From assembly GCF_002270415.1 (NCBI RefSeq), contig NZ_NNRI01000001.1:310001-374000 (forward strand): 64,000 bases of DNA. Reading direction: 5' to 3'. The DNA comes from Mesorhizobium sophorae. GTDB taxonomy: Bacteria > Pseudomonadota > Alphaproteobacteria > Rhizobiales > Rhizobiaceae. Below are positions 26,482 through 36,516 of the stretch, piece after piece (position 1 is the stretch's first letter; each line of letters begins with the position of its first letter). The translations under genes and the position numbers were made by a program. The notes under the pieces are model-generated. The model was not told where the DNA came from. It searched no databases and saw only the letters and a program-made list of their open reading frames with translations.

Positions 26482-26685
26482 GGATCAGCCCTCCGCCCAC
26501 CGGGGCACGCTGTTGATGTCTGCACATGCTAGGTTTCGTCCGCGACAGAGTCGCCTGTGCCAAAAATGGCTCCTGGGCATATGTGATCTTGACCGCAGTC
26601 CTGGTTCACAAACGGCCCGAAAAAAATGTCCATGGTATCAATTGGCAGCACGAACACCTGAGAGGCTCGTGCCGCGCCGGCAGGT

Positions 26686-29016
26686 TCAAAGCGTATTCTG
26701 TGCCGAGCTTATGAGGGCCGTGATGGCCTGCTTGTATTTTTCGAACTCCGGCGATGTCTGGCGGATCTCCGTGGTCGTTGTCTGTGGGCCGGCGTCGGTG
26801 GCCACGCGGCTCAGCCTTTGGCCCATTTTCCTTTCGGCCCAGTCCACCACGTAACTGGCTGTCTTGCCGGTGAGGAACGGGTTGGCCTGGATGACGGCTG
26901 ATCCGAGCACAGCGCTCAGCTGCGCCGAACCCGTCGCCGACAGCACCTGATGCGCGCCTTCCATGCCCAGGAAATGACAGAGATACAGCCGGCCGGCGGT
27001 GATCTGGTGACCGCGCGCCCGAAGATAGGCCTCGCCTTCGCGCGCCAGATTGCGCACCATCTCACGCGAGATCGTGGCGTCGTAGCGCAGAGCGAGCAGG
27101 TCGGCGGTCGACAGCGTGCGCGCCAGTTCCGGGCGGTAGGTATTCATCATCCTGATCCAGGTCTTGGTTATGAACTGGCCGGCGCCGGTCGCTGAAGAAT
27201 TTGGATTCTTGGCGCGAGCGCTGCCACCACTTTCGACATGCACGATACGGTCGGTGAGCGTTTCGACGGCGGAATCGTCCGACGCGATCGCGGTAACCGT
27301 GCCCAGGGGGTCGATGGCCTCGCCGTTCTGATAAAGTTCGAAATGCAGGTGAGGCCCGGTCGAGAGGCCGGTGGTGCCGATGTAGCCAATGATGTCGCCG
27401 GCTTTCACCTTGGTGCCGACACCGGCCGCGACGGCAAATTTCTGCATGTGCGCATAGCGCGTCTCGCGCCCGTTTCCATGCGAGATCTTCACCAGATTGC
27501 CATAGCTGCCGCCATCGCCCTGGAAAGTGATCTCGCCATCGAAGGCCGCTTCGATCGGCGTGCCGACGGGCGCCGCCCAGTCGACGCCCTTGTGGATGCG
27601 AACGGTCCCGAGGATTGGGTGCTTGCGTGGCCCGAAGGTGGAGGTCATGACCCCGTTGACCGGCGTGACCATGCCGTTGGTGACTGTCAGCGAACGAACC
27701 AGATCGTCACCCGTGACGCACGCGAACTGGCCGTCGCTCTGCTGGAAGACGAAACAGTCCAGGCTCTTTTCGGTGCCCTGGACGCCCACATACAGCACTC
27801 GCCCGGCACCTTCCTCCTTGCCGCGCGGCGTCTGCGAATAGATCAGCACAAGACGCTGGTCCTCGCTTGCAAAGGCGTCCAGGTCCTGTCCTCTCGAGAG
27901 ATACATGATCGCTTCGCCGATCACCCCGGTCGGAACACTGTTGCGGGCTGCTGTCGAGTAGATCGCGTCAAGCAGACGGTACTGCCTTTTGTGCGTGCCT
28001 TCCGCCTGTGCGCCCGAATAGTTGAACAGATCCTCGCGGACCCAGGGATCGACGCCAGACACGAACGCGCCCGCGGCATTGCGCGTCAGCGTGCCGACAA
28101 ACACGTTCTTGGCATAGATCGAAACCTGCATGAGGGACATCGTGGTCGTCTCGCGCGTCGGCCTGAAACCGCGCATGGCAACGACATAACCCGGTTCCAG
28201 ACCGTCCCGGTTGAAAAGCGCCTTTAAGGCCTCGCCTGCGAGCTTGGCATCGTCGACGGAGAAATGTGCATCGAGCGCTACGCTGTCCAGGCTGCGGTCG
28301 TTGAGGATCTTCACGAACGTGTCTTCGGTCGCCTCGAACCGTTGATACTCATTGGTGACGACTGCGACGCTGGTGTTGTTTTCGATCTGGGTCTTCTGGA
28401 ATGCGGGAAGGGCGGCGTCGCCCGCATCGATCGTTTCACCCCAGCCGGCTTCGGGATCGTCGGCATCCGCCTTCTGGTCCGAAGAAGGCGCGGGTTCCCC
28501 CGCCGCGGGCGATGGCTCAAGATCGTTCTGCAGATCGCCGGTTGGCGCGGCAGTGGTCTTTCGCTGCGCCTGGAAGAAGGCAAAATCCTCCTGCGTCGAC
28601 GGTATCGTCGTCATGAATTTTTCGCTGGCGCTAAGCATGACGTCGGACAGGATTTCGATCTGGGGCGAAACGTCGGCTTGATCGAGTTCCGCCGGGCGCG
28701 GGATCACGCGGCCCTTCGTTGCGGCGCCGGCATCGGGCGCCAAGGTGATCCACATCGGGTCCCCGGCCAGGTCGATAATGGCGGGCACATAGACGGACGC
28801 ATCGGCCGGCACATCGTCCACGCCTTCGACCGCGTGCAACTCCTCGTCTTCGTCGCCGAACGACCAATAGTCCGCGGTGAGATAGAAACCGCCGGCGATC
28901 GAAAGCAGGACAACCACTGCGAGGCCGGCCAGGAGCCTGCGCCAAAGCGTGCGCCTGCGAAGGGCAGCGCGCGCCTGCTTTTTCTGCTTGAAGCTCGTGT
29001 CGATATTGTGCGTCAC
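26686..29016 (-). CDS. Bifunctional M23 endopeptidase / lytic-transglycosylase-like cell-wall enzyme
   Basis: 776 aa from GTG 29016, which overlaps the DUF1036 stop as GTGA and has GGAAG 7 bases upstream. One membrane anchor (about residues 28-47) leaves the rest in the periplasm. Residues about 460-570 are an M23 LytM-type metallopeptidase with zinc ligands H475xxxD479 (HKGVDWAAP) and HLH (556-558). A second segment follows: VESGGSARAKNPNSSATGAGQF, with E595 in the catalytic-Glu position of SLT lytic transglycosylases. It ends the ppkA operon, so it may open peptidoglycan for T6SS assembly (compare TagX), an inference from context. Confidence 0.8.
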   Translation of the reverse strand: MTHNIDTSFKQKKQARAALRRRTLWRRLLAGLAVVVLLSIAGGFYLTADYWSFGDEDEELHAVEGVDDVPADASVYVPAIIDLAGDPMWITLAPDAGAATKGRVIPRPAELDQADVSPQIEILSDVMLSASEKFMTTIPSTQEDFAFFQAQRKTTAAPTGDLQNDLEPSPAAGEPAPSSDQKADADDPEAGWGETIDAGDAALPAFQKTQIENNTSVAVVTNEYQRFEATEDTFVKILNDRSLDSVALDAHFSVDDAKLAGEALKALFNRDGLEPGYVVAMRGFRPTRETTTMSLMQVSIYAKNVFVGTLTRNAAGAFVSGVDPWVREDLFNYSGAQAEGTHKRQYRLLDAIYSTAARNSVPTGVIGEAIMYLSRGQDLDAFASEDQRLVLIYSQTPRGKEEGAGRVLYVGVQGTEKSLDCFVFQQSDGQFACVTGDDLVRSLTVTNGMVTPVNGVMTSTFGPRKHPILGTVRIHKGVDWAAPVGTPIEAAFDGEITFQGDGGSYGNLVKISHGNGRETRYAHMQKFAVAAGVGTKVKAGDIIGYIGTTGLSTGPHLHFELYQNGEAIDPLGTVTAIASDDSAVETLTDRIVHVESGGSARAKNPNSSATGAGQFITKTWIRMMNTYRPELARTLSTADLLALRYDATISREMVRNLAREGEAYLRARGHQITAGRLYLCHFLGMEGAHQVLSATGSAQLSAVLGSAVIQANPFLTGKTASYVVDWAERKMGQRLSRVATDAGPQTTTTEIRQTSPEFEKYKQAITALISSAQNTL

Positions 29017-29519
29017 GGATTGCTTCCGGTCAGGAAGAAGGTCCACCGCACCTGTTCAAGCGTGTCGACTTCGAGAAATTGTGCCGCGATGTGGCCGCGC
29101 TGCCAGCATTCGTCGATCCCGCGTATCGAGAAACGCCGCCGCTCGATGCACATTTCGGTCGATCCGGTGAGGATCGCATGGCCGAACACGTCCGTTGCAT
29201 AGATGTAGATGTAGCGGTTCGTCAGTTCCTCGCGGATGACGTTCACGCATTGATTTGCGCCGATGGTCCACCAGCCGTCGGTCTGGTCCGCATTGTCGAC
29301 CTTCTGGCCGACGGCGAGATTGACGACGTCAAGCGTCTGGTTGCAGACCGTGAATTCGGCGCGCGCCTCGCCGGACGACAGCACGGCCAGCAGTGCGGCG
29401 CCTGACAAGACCGCAAGCCTCATGCGGCCCGTCAGGGCGAGCAGGGCGGCTCGAATCGGACCACGCTGCTTTATCGGCAGGTCGGCAGACGATTGCGGCA
29501 AACATGAGCGGGGTTCCAT
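29013..29519 (-). CDS. DUF1036 periplasmic protein
   Basis: 168 aa with an N-terminal signal (AVLSGAALLAVLSSGEARA). The mature part begins EFTVCNQTLDVVNLAVG and carries WWTIGANQCVNVI, the usual DUF1036 pattern with paired Cys. ATG 29519 follows the ppkA stop by 12 bases; ATG 29423, just before the signal, is an alternative. It sits between ppkA and the M23/transglycosylase gene with coupled translation. The family has no proven function; the context suggests an envelope accessory of the secretion system. Confidence 0.8.
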   Translation of the reverse strand: MEPRSCLPQSSADLPIKQRGPIRAALLALTGRMRLAVLSGAALLAVLSSGEARAEFTVCNQTLDVVNLAVGQKVDNADQTDGWWTIGANQCVNVIREELTNRYIYIYATDVFGHAILTGSTEMCIERRRFSIRGIDECWQRGHIAAQFLEVDTLEQVRWTFFLTGSNP

Positions 29520-29531
29520 CGGGCGCCCATG

Positions 29532-32024
29532 CTATCCGCCGAGCCGGAAATACTTGGCGGTGGCTGAGAACTGAGATCCGTCGGTCTCGATTTCTTCGAG
29601 AATCTTGGGGAGCAGCACCGAGGCTGGTGTGGGCGTGGAGAACGCAGCCGCCCGAATATCCTTGGGGCCGGTGATCACCATTATGATCTGCGGCACCGCC
29701 TTTCCGGCGGCCTGGTCGGCGGCGCCGAGACCGATCGGGATTCTGAAGGTGACCTTGTCCGGCTTTACGACGACGCGCTCGTCGAGATTGAACACCATGC
29801 CTTTGTGATCGATCAGCAGCACGCTGGAAATGAGCCCGCCACGCGTCACCAGCGTGCCGCTGATCGGCGTACCGTTCGGCACCGATGTCCGATCGAGAAC
29901 AAGCTGCGGCTTGTCGGCCGCGGTCTGCCCCAGAAAGCGCAGAAAGTTGGTGACTTCGCATTGGCTTGGTTCAATGAGGCGGACGCTGATATCCGGCTCG
30001 ACATGGAATCTTGCCTGGAAATCGCCAAGCATCCGCTCGAATGGCTGAACCTCCGTTCCAAATCCTTCGATCGCGGCGGCCTTGTCGGTTGCCGACGTCA
30101 TGGTGGCATAAAAACAGTCGCCGCCGCCGAAGTCGCGAACCCAGGAGACTCGTTGCGCGATGTCATCGACGATCGGAGGAACCTCCGGCTTGGGCACGTT
30201 CAACCCGACGACAGGCTGGTCAGGCTGTTTGGCTACCGGTGGCGCAGGTTTTTGGCTCTCGGTGTTCGCGACATCCGGCTGGCTTGCCGTGGGCTTGGGC
30301 GCCGGCACGGTCGCCTCGGGTGCCGGCACGGTCGCCTCTGGCGCCGGAACGGTCGCCTTGGGCGCTGCCGGCTGGCTGATCTGTGGCTCGGGCTTTTGGC
30401 TCTCGACAACCTCTGGCAGGGCCGGCGGCGGCGTCGAGACCTTCTCGGCTGCTGGCGGGGCTGGAGCGGTCGAGACCGGCGGCGGAGCCGACGTTTGACT
30501 GTCGCTGGCCATCGTATCGGGCTGGACTGCCGGCGACACCTTTTCAGGTGGCGGCTGCGCCGCCGTTGCGGATGGCTTCGGGGGTTCTTCGGTCTGCGAG
30601 GGGACTTCGGCGGGCTTGGCCGGCTGCGGCTTTTGGGCGGCCGCAGCATCTTGCTGGTTTTCAGCCGGTGGTGCGCTGGCCTCCGGCTGTACGGGCGGAA
30701 CTGGCTTTGCCGGCTCAGGGGCGTTCGCGGCATTGTCCGTGGCAGCCGGCTTTGACGTTTCTGGTGCAGGCTTTGATGGCTCTGGTGCGGAAAGCGATGG
30801 CTTGCTGGCCGTCGGCATCGCAGGCGTCATGAAGCCGCTGAGATACAGGCCCGCGCCGGAGGCGACAGCCAGCGTCGCCAAGGCAGCGATCGCGATGGTT
30901 CGGGTCTTTGTGGATTTTCCAGGGACATTAGCCGTGACCGGACGTGGTGAGCCGGCGAGCACCGGAGACCGGGGTTGGGACAAATGCGCGGGCCGCACAT
31001 GCGGGACGAAGGGCTGCCCACCTGAACCTGTTGCCGTTTCGGTGTCGTGCCTCTCGACGTGGGATGGCCGGCCCTGGGTCTTGGTGTCGGGCGAAAGGGT
31101 TTCCCCGGTTCGCGGCAAAGCCGGCCGATCGCGGGGTGTGATCGAAGTCGGCGGCGTTGTCTCCTCACTGTCGTCACGGGTCATCCTGGCGATTTCCGCC
31201 ATGCTGATCGGCCGGTCTTGCGGATCCGGTTGCAGCATGGCTTCGACGATGTCGCGAAAATCATCGTCGATGTCCGAGAGATCAGGCACGGTCCGACGCT
31301 TTTCGATGACCTCGAACTGCGACCCGCTCATGTCGATCGGTTTGCCGCGCAAGGCGGCCACCAGCACCAACCCCAAGCTGTAGATGTCGGACTGCTCGCT
31401 GACGTCGCCGCTGTAGAGCCCGAGCTGTTCAGGTGAAACGTAGTTGTACTTTCCCGCGAATTTTCCGCCGATCAAGGTCTCGCCGCCCACGGTCGCCGAT
31501 CGTGCGATACCGAAATCGATGATCTTTGCGCGGTCGACCCGGCCCCCCGGCAGGATGATGTTGTCAGGAGACAGGTCGCGGTGTATCGCGCCCGCCTGGT
31601 GCACCGCGCTCAGGCCGGACGCGAGGCGATGGCAGAGCTTGCGCACCTCTGCCGTCGGCATCGCGCCACGTCGCATGATGTCGAACAGCGACTCGCCGTC
31701 GACGAATTCCATGGCAAGGTAGGGACGGCCGATCCCGGGATCGATCGTGAAGACGTGATACCGCACGACCGCATCATGCGACAGGCGATTGAGGATCAAT
31801 GCCTCCTTGCGGAACAGGGAAAGGATCGTCTGGTCACGGGCGAACTCGGGCAGGACGATCTTGATCGCGACGTGGTCGCCGGTCTGGATGTTATGACCGC
31901 GGTAGACCTCCCCCATGCCACCGAATGCGATCCGCTCATCAAGCTCGTAGATGCCGCTGAGTTGCGTGCCAACGGCGGTGTTCGCCATGCCCCCCGATAT
32001 TCGCGTCTTGTCGTCGGCGCTCAT
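29532..32024 (-). CDS. ppkA: T6SS Ser/Thr protein kinase PpkA
   Basis: An 830-aa membrane kinase of the threonine phosphorylation pathway. Residues 25-290 form the Hanks kinase domain with the Gly loop GGMGEV (35-40), Lys55, HRDLSPDN (D150, N155) and DFG (170-172). A single membrane span lies at about 373-395. The periplasmic part has a long Pro/Ala/Lys linker with VPAPEAT repeats, then a C-terminal domain (about 630-830). In other T6SS, PpkA autophosphorylates and marks Fha or TssL to start assembly. The ATG starts 5 bases behind the pppA stop; an in-frame TTG at 32033 overlaps that stop. Confidence 0.9.
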   Translation of the reverse strand: MSADDKTRISGGMANTAVGTQLSGIYELDERIAFGGMGEVYRGHNIQTGDHVAIKIVLPEFARDQTILSLFRKEALILNRLSHDAVVRYHVFTIDPGIGRPYLAMEFVDGESLFDIMRRGAMPTAEVRKLCHRLASGLSAVHQAGAIHRDLSPDNIILPGGRVDRAKIIDFGIARSATVGGETLIGGKFAGKYNYVSPEQLGLYSGDVSEQSDIYSLGLVLVAALRGKPIDMSGSQFEVIEKRRTVPDLSDIDDDFRDIVEAMLQPDPQDRPISMAEIARMTRDDSEETTPPTSITPRDRPALPRTGETLSPDTKTQGRPSHVERHDTETATGSGGQPFVPHVRPAHLSQPRSPVLAGSPRPVTANVPGKSTKTRTIAIAALATLAVASGAGLYLSGFMTPAMPTASKPSLSAPEPSKPAPETSKPAATDNAANAPEPAKPVPPVQPEASAPPAENQQDAAAAQKPQPAKPAEVPSQTEEPPKPSATAAQPPPEKVSPAVQPDTMASDSQTSAPPPVSTAPAPPAAEKVSTPPPALPEVVESQKPEPQISQPAAPKATVPAPEATVPAPEATVPAPKPTASQPDVANTESQKPAPPVAKQPDQPVVGLNVPKPEVPPIVDDIAQRVSWVRDFGGGDCFYATMTSATDKAAAIEGFGTEVQPFERMLGDFQARFHVEPDISVRLIEPSQCEVTNFLRFLGQTAADKPQLVLDRTSVPNGTPISGTLVTRGGLISSVLLIDHKGMVFNLDERVVVKPDKVTFRIPIGLGAADQAAGKAVPQIIMVITGPKDIRAAAFSTPTPASVLLPKILEEIETDGSQFSATAKYFRLGG
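30301..30363 (-). repeat. Three tandem 21-bp repeats in ppkA (VPAPEAT)
   Basis: Three head-to-tail 21-base units start at 30301, 30322 and 30343 and code a 7-residue Pro/Ala spacer in the kinase periplasmic linker. Confidence 0.85.
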
Positions 32025-32029
32025 CGGCC

Positions 32030-32803
32030 TCAACCCCCCGCTTTGTAGAGATCTGGACGTGGCGATTGCCCATCGCGCCCGTCGCCGATCTTCACAAGCA
32101 CGATCGTCACATTGTCTGTGCCGCCACGCGCCAGCACCGTTTCCAACAGTTTTTCGCAGGCCGCCTGAGGTGTCGCGGACACGGTCGCCGCCTCGATCTC
32201 GGCGTCGGTGACATGCGCCGTCAGCCCATCGGTGTTCAGCACAAAAATGTCCCCCGGCATGATTTCGCCTTGCTGGAAATCGATGACGATCTCGTCGCTG
32301 ACGCCGACCGCATGCGTGATGACATTGCGGCGCGGCCAGGTGCGCGCTTCGCTTTCGCTGATCATGCCTCTGTCCACGAGCTCCTGAACTTCGGTATGAT
32401 CCTTCGAGATCTGCGAGATCGAGGCGTTGCGGATCAGATAGACGCGGCTGTCACCCGCCCACAGGCAGGCAAACCGCCCATCCATCGCCAGCAGGGCGGC
32501 AACAGTCGAGCCGATGGTTATGCCGCGAGATTCGGATATCCCGCGGATCTCGGCATTGGCCCTGCTCAGCCTGTCCTCGAAGCGCGCCCGAAGATCAGGT
32601 GCGGAGCTGGCAATGCCGATCGTTGCCAGATGATCGACGATACTGGCCGAAGCAACCTCTCCCGCGTCATGTCCACCCATTCCGTCGGCTACCACCCAGA
32701 GACCAGTTTGTGGCTCGACCAGATAGTTGTCTTCATTGAGCTCACGGACACAGCCTTTGTGGCTTACCCCGAAGCTCTCAAAGGGAAGGGCGACAGTGTT
32801 CAC
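32030..32803 (-). CDS. pppA: T6SS PP2C-type protein phosphatase PppA
   Basis: A 257-aa soluble PPM phosphatase. The metal-binding motifs are present: NEDN (23-26), VVADGMGGHDAGEVAS (D40), LWAGDSRVYLI, VLNTDGLT and GGTDNVTIVLV. It should reverse PpkA phosphorylation and switch the secretion system off. The start is GTG with GGTGG close upstream. It is directly followed by ppkA, 130 bases behind tssM. Confidence 0.92.
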   Translation of the reverse strand: MNTVALPFESFGVSHKGCVRELNEDNYLVEPQTGLWVVADGMGGHDAGEVASASIVDHLATIGIASSAPDLRARFEDRLSRANAEIRGISESRGITIGSTVAALLAMDGRFACLWAGDSRVYLIRNASISQISKDHTEVQELVDRGMISESEARTWPRRNVITHAVGVSDEIVIDFQQGEIMPGDIFVLNTDGLTAHVTDAEIEAATVSATPQAACEKLLETVLARGGTDNVTIVLVKIGDGRDGQSPRPDLYKAGG

Positions 32804-32933
32804 TTTGCCACCAAGCGCTTCTCAAGCGTCCTCTGCGGCGCGCTTTCAGGCGCTCGCTCGTGTTACTTTGCCACAGGCTCGAACATTAAAGTATCGAAAA
32901 CTAAGGTCTCTGCGTGGTCTGCGGATCCCCATC

Positions 32934-35900
32934 TCAAAACGCTTTCGGACAGCTGAACCCGGAAAGCGCGGGGAGCAAGAAGGGGTTGGTGCCGGAGCCT
33001 GCCTGGATCGTATAGGTAACGTCGCGGCCGCCGATCACGAAGCGTGCCTGCATATTGCTGTCGCTGCCGATGACGGCAGCCTTGTCCAGAAGCCGCTTCA
33101 GCGCCCACGGCCCTTCGAACTTGATGGCGGATTCGCGGCCTGGCATTTCCGGCGTCAGGCTTAGACTGGCGGACGCGGACGATGTACCGATCGGCCAGGT
33201 CACGGTGCTTGGCGCGTTACCTGTCTGGTTGCTCTGGACGATCTGACCATCGACATCGAGTATCGCCGTATCGGCGTCGCCATGCAGCGAGAATGGGGTG
33301 AAGGTGACGCTGACCAAGGGCACTGAACCGCCCGATGGAAAGAAGGCGCTGCGGATGTCCGCCGCCAGCTGGAAGTCTTTCAGGGTCGATTTCGACAGGT
33401 CGCGTCCAAAGCGCGCATCCTGTTTCCAGCTCCAGTCCTGGCCGGTCATGTCGATGAGCGATGCGAGGTTTTGTGCGAAGAACCGGTCCATCAGCCCGCC
33501 CGGCGCGAACAGTTTCGCGAAATCCGCCATGGCAACATCCTCGGTGCCGTCGCCGGCGAAGGGATACCGGCCGTTGATCGCCGCCTCACAGGGAGCCGTC
33601 ACCGTCTGGTCGAGCATCTGGTTCAAGTTTGCCACCGAGGTTTCGGCGACGTTGCCTTCAAACTCATCCGCCGTTGCGTTGACCATCCGGCCAAGTTGCT
33701 TGGGCAGACGCGAGACATTGGCGCGAAGGGTGGCTATCTGCAGCTGCAGGTTCGTATTGACGCGCTCCGTCTGCGAAGGAACTTCAGCCGCCAGTTGCAG
33801 GCTCTGATAGATATCGCTGAAGTTCTGGGTCAGGGCATCGATTGGGCGGTGTCCGGCAGGGCCGTTCACCAGGGCCTGGAAGGGTCTGAACTGCGCTTCA
33901 ATGTTCGCACCTGGATTCGGGTTCTGTGTGTCGGCCGCCCTTGTGCCGGCGCGACTTTGCGATTTGCCGGTCGCGATTTGTATGCCGATGCGGGCCAGAC
34001 CCTTGCCCAGATCTGCGGCGTGCCCCGGCTGGTTTTGGGCCGTACCTGCTTCTTCGGCGCCAGGACCGTTGCCGTCACCAGGGTCTCGCGTCAGCGCTGT
34101 TTCGTTGGCGATCGCCGCAAAGAGCTGGTTTATCGGCGAGGTCGGGGAGGCAGCGGCAGAAAGCGCGATGTAGTGCGGCTTGTCCGTCAGCATCGCTTTG
34201 AACTTCAACTGGTCGAGGACGCTGTTCCACGCGGCTGCGAACTCCTTCCCGTAGCGATCGAGAAGTTCGGGGCCGAGCTTGAGCAATTGCTGATCGATGT
34301 CGCCTTGCTCACCGCCTCCGCCGAGAACCCATTGCTCGTCGACAAGCATCTGGGCAATGCGCGAAAGTTGCGGGAGATAGAAGGTGTGGAAGGCGGCATA
34401 GGTGTAGATACCGGGAACACGAAGGCCTGACAGATCGCTGCCGTTGATGCGCTCGAACAGCACTTGCGCTTCCGGGCCACCTTTCAGGGAAACAGAAAAA
34501 TCGTCCAGTGCTGCCGCGTATATCGCCGACCTGATCAATGCGGAAGCTCGATCGGCAAGGCTCATGCGCCCGAGAGAACGTTGAGCGGCTTCGACAAGCG
34601 GCTGGTTGAGTTCGAAAACCGGATCATAGGCGTCGTCCAATGCCAGCATGGCGCGCAGGTGCTTTTCGAGTTGCTCCCGTCCTTCTCGGTTGTTTTCGCC
34701 TGGATATCGGTTCTGCTCCCAATCCTGCTTCATCCAGGAAACGATCAACGCGTCATCGACCTTCGGCGCTTTGCCACCAAGCATCAGATAGATTTTCAAC
34801 GGTTCGTAGAGCGCGACGGGATCAGCCATTTTGGCCTGGATCGTCCGCTCAGCCTGGATCAGCAGGCGCGATCGGAACATTCGTTCCAGCCCTTGCCGAT
34901 AAGCCGTTTTGGATGCCGAAAGAAGTCTCTCCCGCTGACTGAGGCCGAACGTCTCCTCGATCGGAGTCGGCAAGTCACCGGTTTCGAACCCGGCCGGCAG
35001 ATCGCGCAACTGGTCGAGCGGCCCGATGACGTTTTCGAGGTCGACATCGGTGACCGTCGTGCTTTCGAGCAAAGGTGCCGCCGTTTGGCGGTACTGGCCC
35101 ATGGCCAGACTTGTGGAGGCGATCAGCGACCGGTTGGCCGCGACGCTCAGGCCGAGCGTACCCAGTGCAGCAGCAGCGACCAAAGCTATTGCGGCGAGGC
35201 CGCCAAATCTGGCGATCGCTGCGCGCCCTGCAGCCGCTTTGTCGTACGAAACCCATCCGGATTCGGCAAAAATGACGTTCGTCAGCAGATCATGCAGAAA
35301 GAAGCTTTTGCCGGTCCCGGAAAGGTGAGGGCGGGAGTTGCTGCCGAAATCGCGGCCGATTGCGCCCAGCACCTGATCGATCGGCGTTCCCTCTTGCGTG
35401 CCTGACGAAAAATAGAGTCCACGCAGGCTGACATTCACCTGGCTGCGCGCCGGATCGAACAGGCCGGCGACAAAACTGGTAATTCGCCCCCGCAGCGCGC
35501 CGAACTGCGCCGGAAAGCCAAAGATGGAGATGCGCGTGAGCGGATCGGCCTCGTCCTGGAGGCGGTCGGCCATCTCGTCTGCCAGTCGGTTTGCCAGCAC
35601 GTCGAATTCGGCAGGAGCCTCGGCGGCCATGTTCCTGTCGCGCTCCGCCGTCTGGAACGTCGCGCCCCACACTTTTCGCCTGCGCGGTTCGTCGAAATCG
35701 CCGAAGTAATCCATGAACCCGGAAACAAGATCGGCCTTGGTGAAAAGCAGGTAGACTGGAAACTGGATTTTCAGCGTCTCGTGGATTTCCCTCAGGCGGC
35801 TGCGTATCTCGACGATGTGGGCGTCGAGCTGCTGATCGTCGAAGCTCATAAGATCGGCAAGGCTGATGGCCAGGATGACGCCGTTTATCGGTTGTCTGGT

Positions 35901-36494
35901 GCGATATCGCTTGAGCAGCGACAAGAAGGCGAGCCAGCTTTTCCTGTCGCTCTCGGCATGGGAGTCCTGCGTCGTGTAGCGTCCGGCGGTGTCGATCAGC
36001 ACAGCCTGGTCGGTAAACCACCAGTCGCAGGAGCGTGTTCCGCCAACGCCAGCCACCGGCTGGGCCTCCCCCGAACCGGCAAGCGGAAAGTTCAGACCCG
36101 AATTGACCAGGGCCGTTGTCTTGCCGGCACCCGGCGGGCCTATGACGACGTACCAGGGGATCTCATAGAGGAAGTTGCGCTTGCCGCTTGACCGTTTGAG
36201 CGCTGCCACGGCCTCATTCATGCGAGCTTCGAGCACCCGCGAATCGTCATCGCGGTCATCATTGTGAGCGACGACGGTCTCGAGTGCCTTTTGCGCCTTT
36301 CTCGCTTGCCAGAAGCGCAGCCCGTAGAACAGCGCCAGCGCCGCCACGATCACGCCAATGATGGTTGCGCGCAGCCAGGCAGGTCCCAGCGGGCGGGTAT
36401 CGGCGAAGCGGATCAATGGCCCGCCAAACCACACTGCCGCCGCAAAGCCGGCCAGCGCGATAACGCTGAACATCCGCAGCAGCCAACGCGTCAT
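32934..36494 (-). CDS. tssM: T6SS membrane-complex protein TssM (IcmF), copy 1
   Basis: 1186 aa. Two N-terminal membrane spans come before a cytoplasmic GTPase-like domain with Walker A GPPGAGKTT (119-127); a third span (about 420-440, IALVAAAALGTLGLSVA) leads to a large periplasmic domain that should touch TssJ. ATG 36494 has GGAAG 6 bases upstream; an in-frame TTG at 36506 is less likely. It forms a pair with tssL copy 1 (23-base gap). It differs clearly from copy 2 at 49598 in length and sequence, so this is not a recent duplicate. Confidence 0.92.
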   Translation of the reverse strand: MTRWLLRMFSVIALAGFAAAVWFGGPLIRFADTRPLGPAWLRATIIGVIVAALALFYGLRFWQARKAQKALETVVAHNDDRDDDSRVLEARMNEAVAALKRSSGKRNFLYEIPWYVVIGPPGAGKTTALVNSGLNFPLAGSGEAQPVAGVGGTRSCDWWFTDQAVLIDTAGRYTTQDSHAESDRKSWLAFLSLLKRYRTRQPINGVILAISLADLMSFDDQQLDAHIVEIRSRLREIHETLKIQFPVYLLFTKADLVSGFMDYFGDFDEPRRRKVWGATFQTAERDRNMAAEAPAEFDVLANRLADEMADRLQDEADPLTRISIFGFPAQFGALRGRITSFVAGLFDPARSQVNVSLRGLYFSSGTQEGTPIDQVLGAIGRDFGSNSRPHLSGTGKSFFLHDLLTNVIFAESGWVSYDKAAAGRAAIARFGGLAAIALVAAAALGTLGLSVAANRSLIASTSLAMGQYRQTAAPLLESTTVTDVDLENVIGPLDQLRDLPAGFETGDLPTPIEETFGLSQRERLLSASKTAYRQGLERMFRSRLLIQAERTIQAKMADPVALYEPLKIYLMLGGKAPKVDDALIVSWMKQDWEQNRYPGENNREGREQLEKHLRAMLALDDAYDPVFELNQPLVEAAQRSLGRMSLADRASALIRSAIYAAALDDFSVSLKGGPEAQVLFERINGSDLSGLRVPGIYTYAAFHTFYLPQLSRIAQMLVDEQWVLGGGGEQGDIDQQLLKLGPELLDRYGKEFAAAWNSVLDQLKFKAMLTDKPHYIALSAAASPTSPINQLFAAIANETALTRDPGDGNGPGAEEAGTAQNQPGHAADLGKGLARIGIQIATGKSQSRAGTRAADTQNPNPGANIEAQFRPFQALVNGPAGHRPIDALTQNFSDIYQSLQLAAEVPSQTERVNTNLQLQIATLRANVSRLPKQLGRMVNATADEFEGNVAETSVANLNQMLDQTVTAPCEAAINGRYPFAGDGTEDVAMADFAKLFAPGGLMDRFFAQNLASLIDMTGQDWSWKQDARFGRDLSKSTLKDFQLAADIRSAFFPSGGSVPLVSVTFTPFSLHGDADTAILDVDGQIVQSNQTGNAPSTVTWPIGTSSASASLSLTPEMPGRESAIKFEGPWALKRLLDKAAVIGSDSNMQARFVIGGRDVTYTIQAGSGTNPFLLPALSGFSCPKAF

Positions 36495-36516
36495 GGGCGC
36501 TTCCAACAGGCCGTGC

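Noticed and set aside
27238..29202. Plus-strand frames opposite the M23 gene
   Set aside because: Antisense to a protein with clear catalytic motifs.
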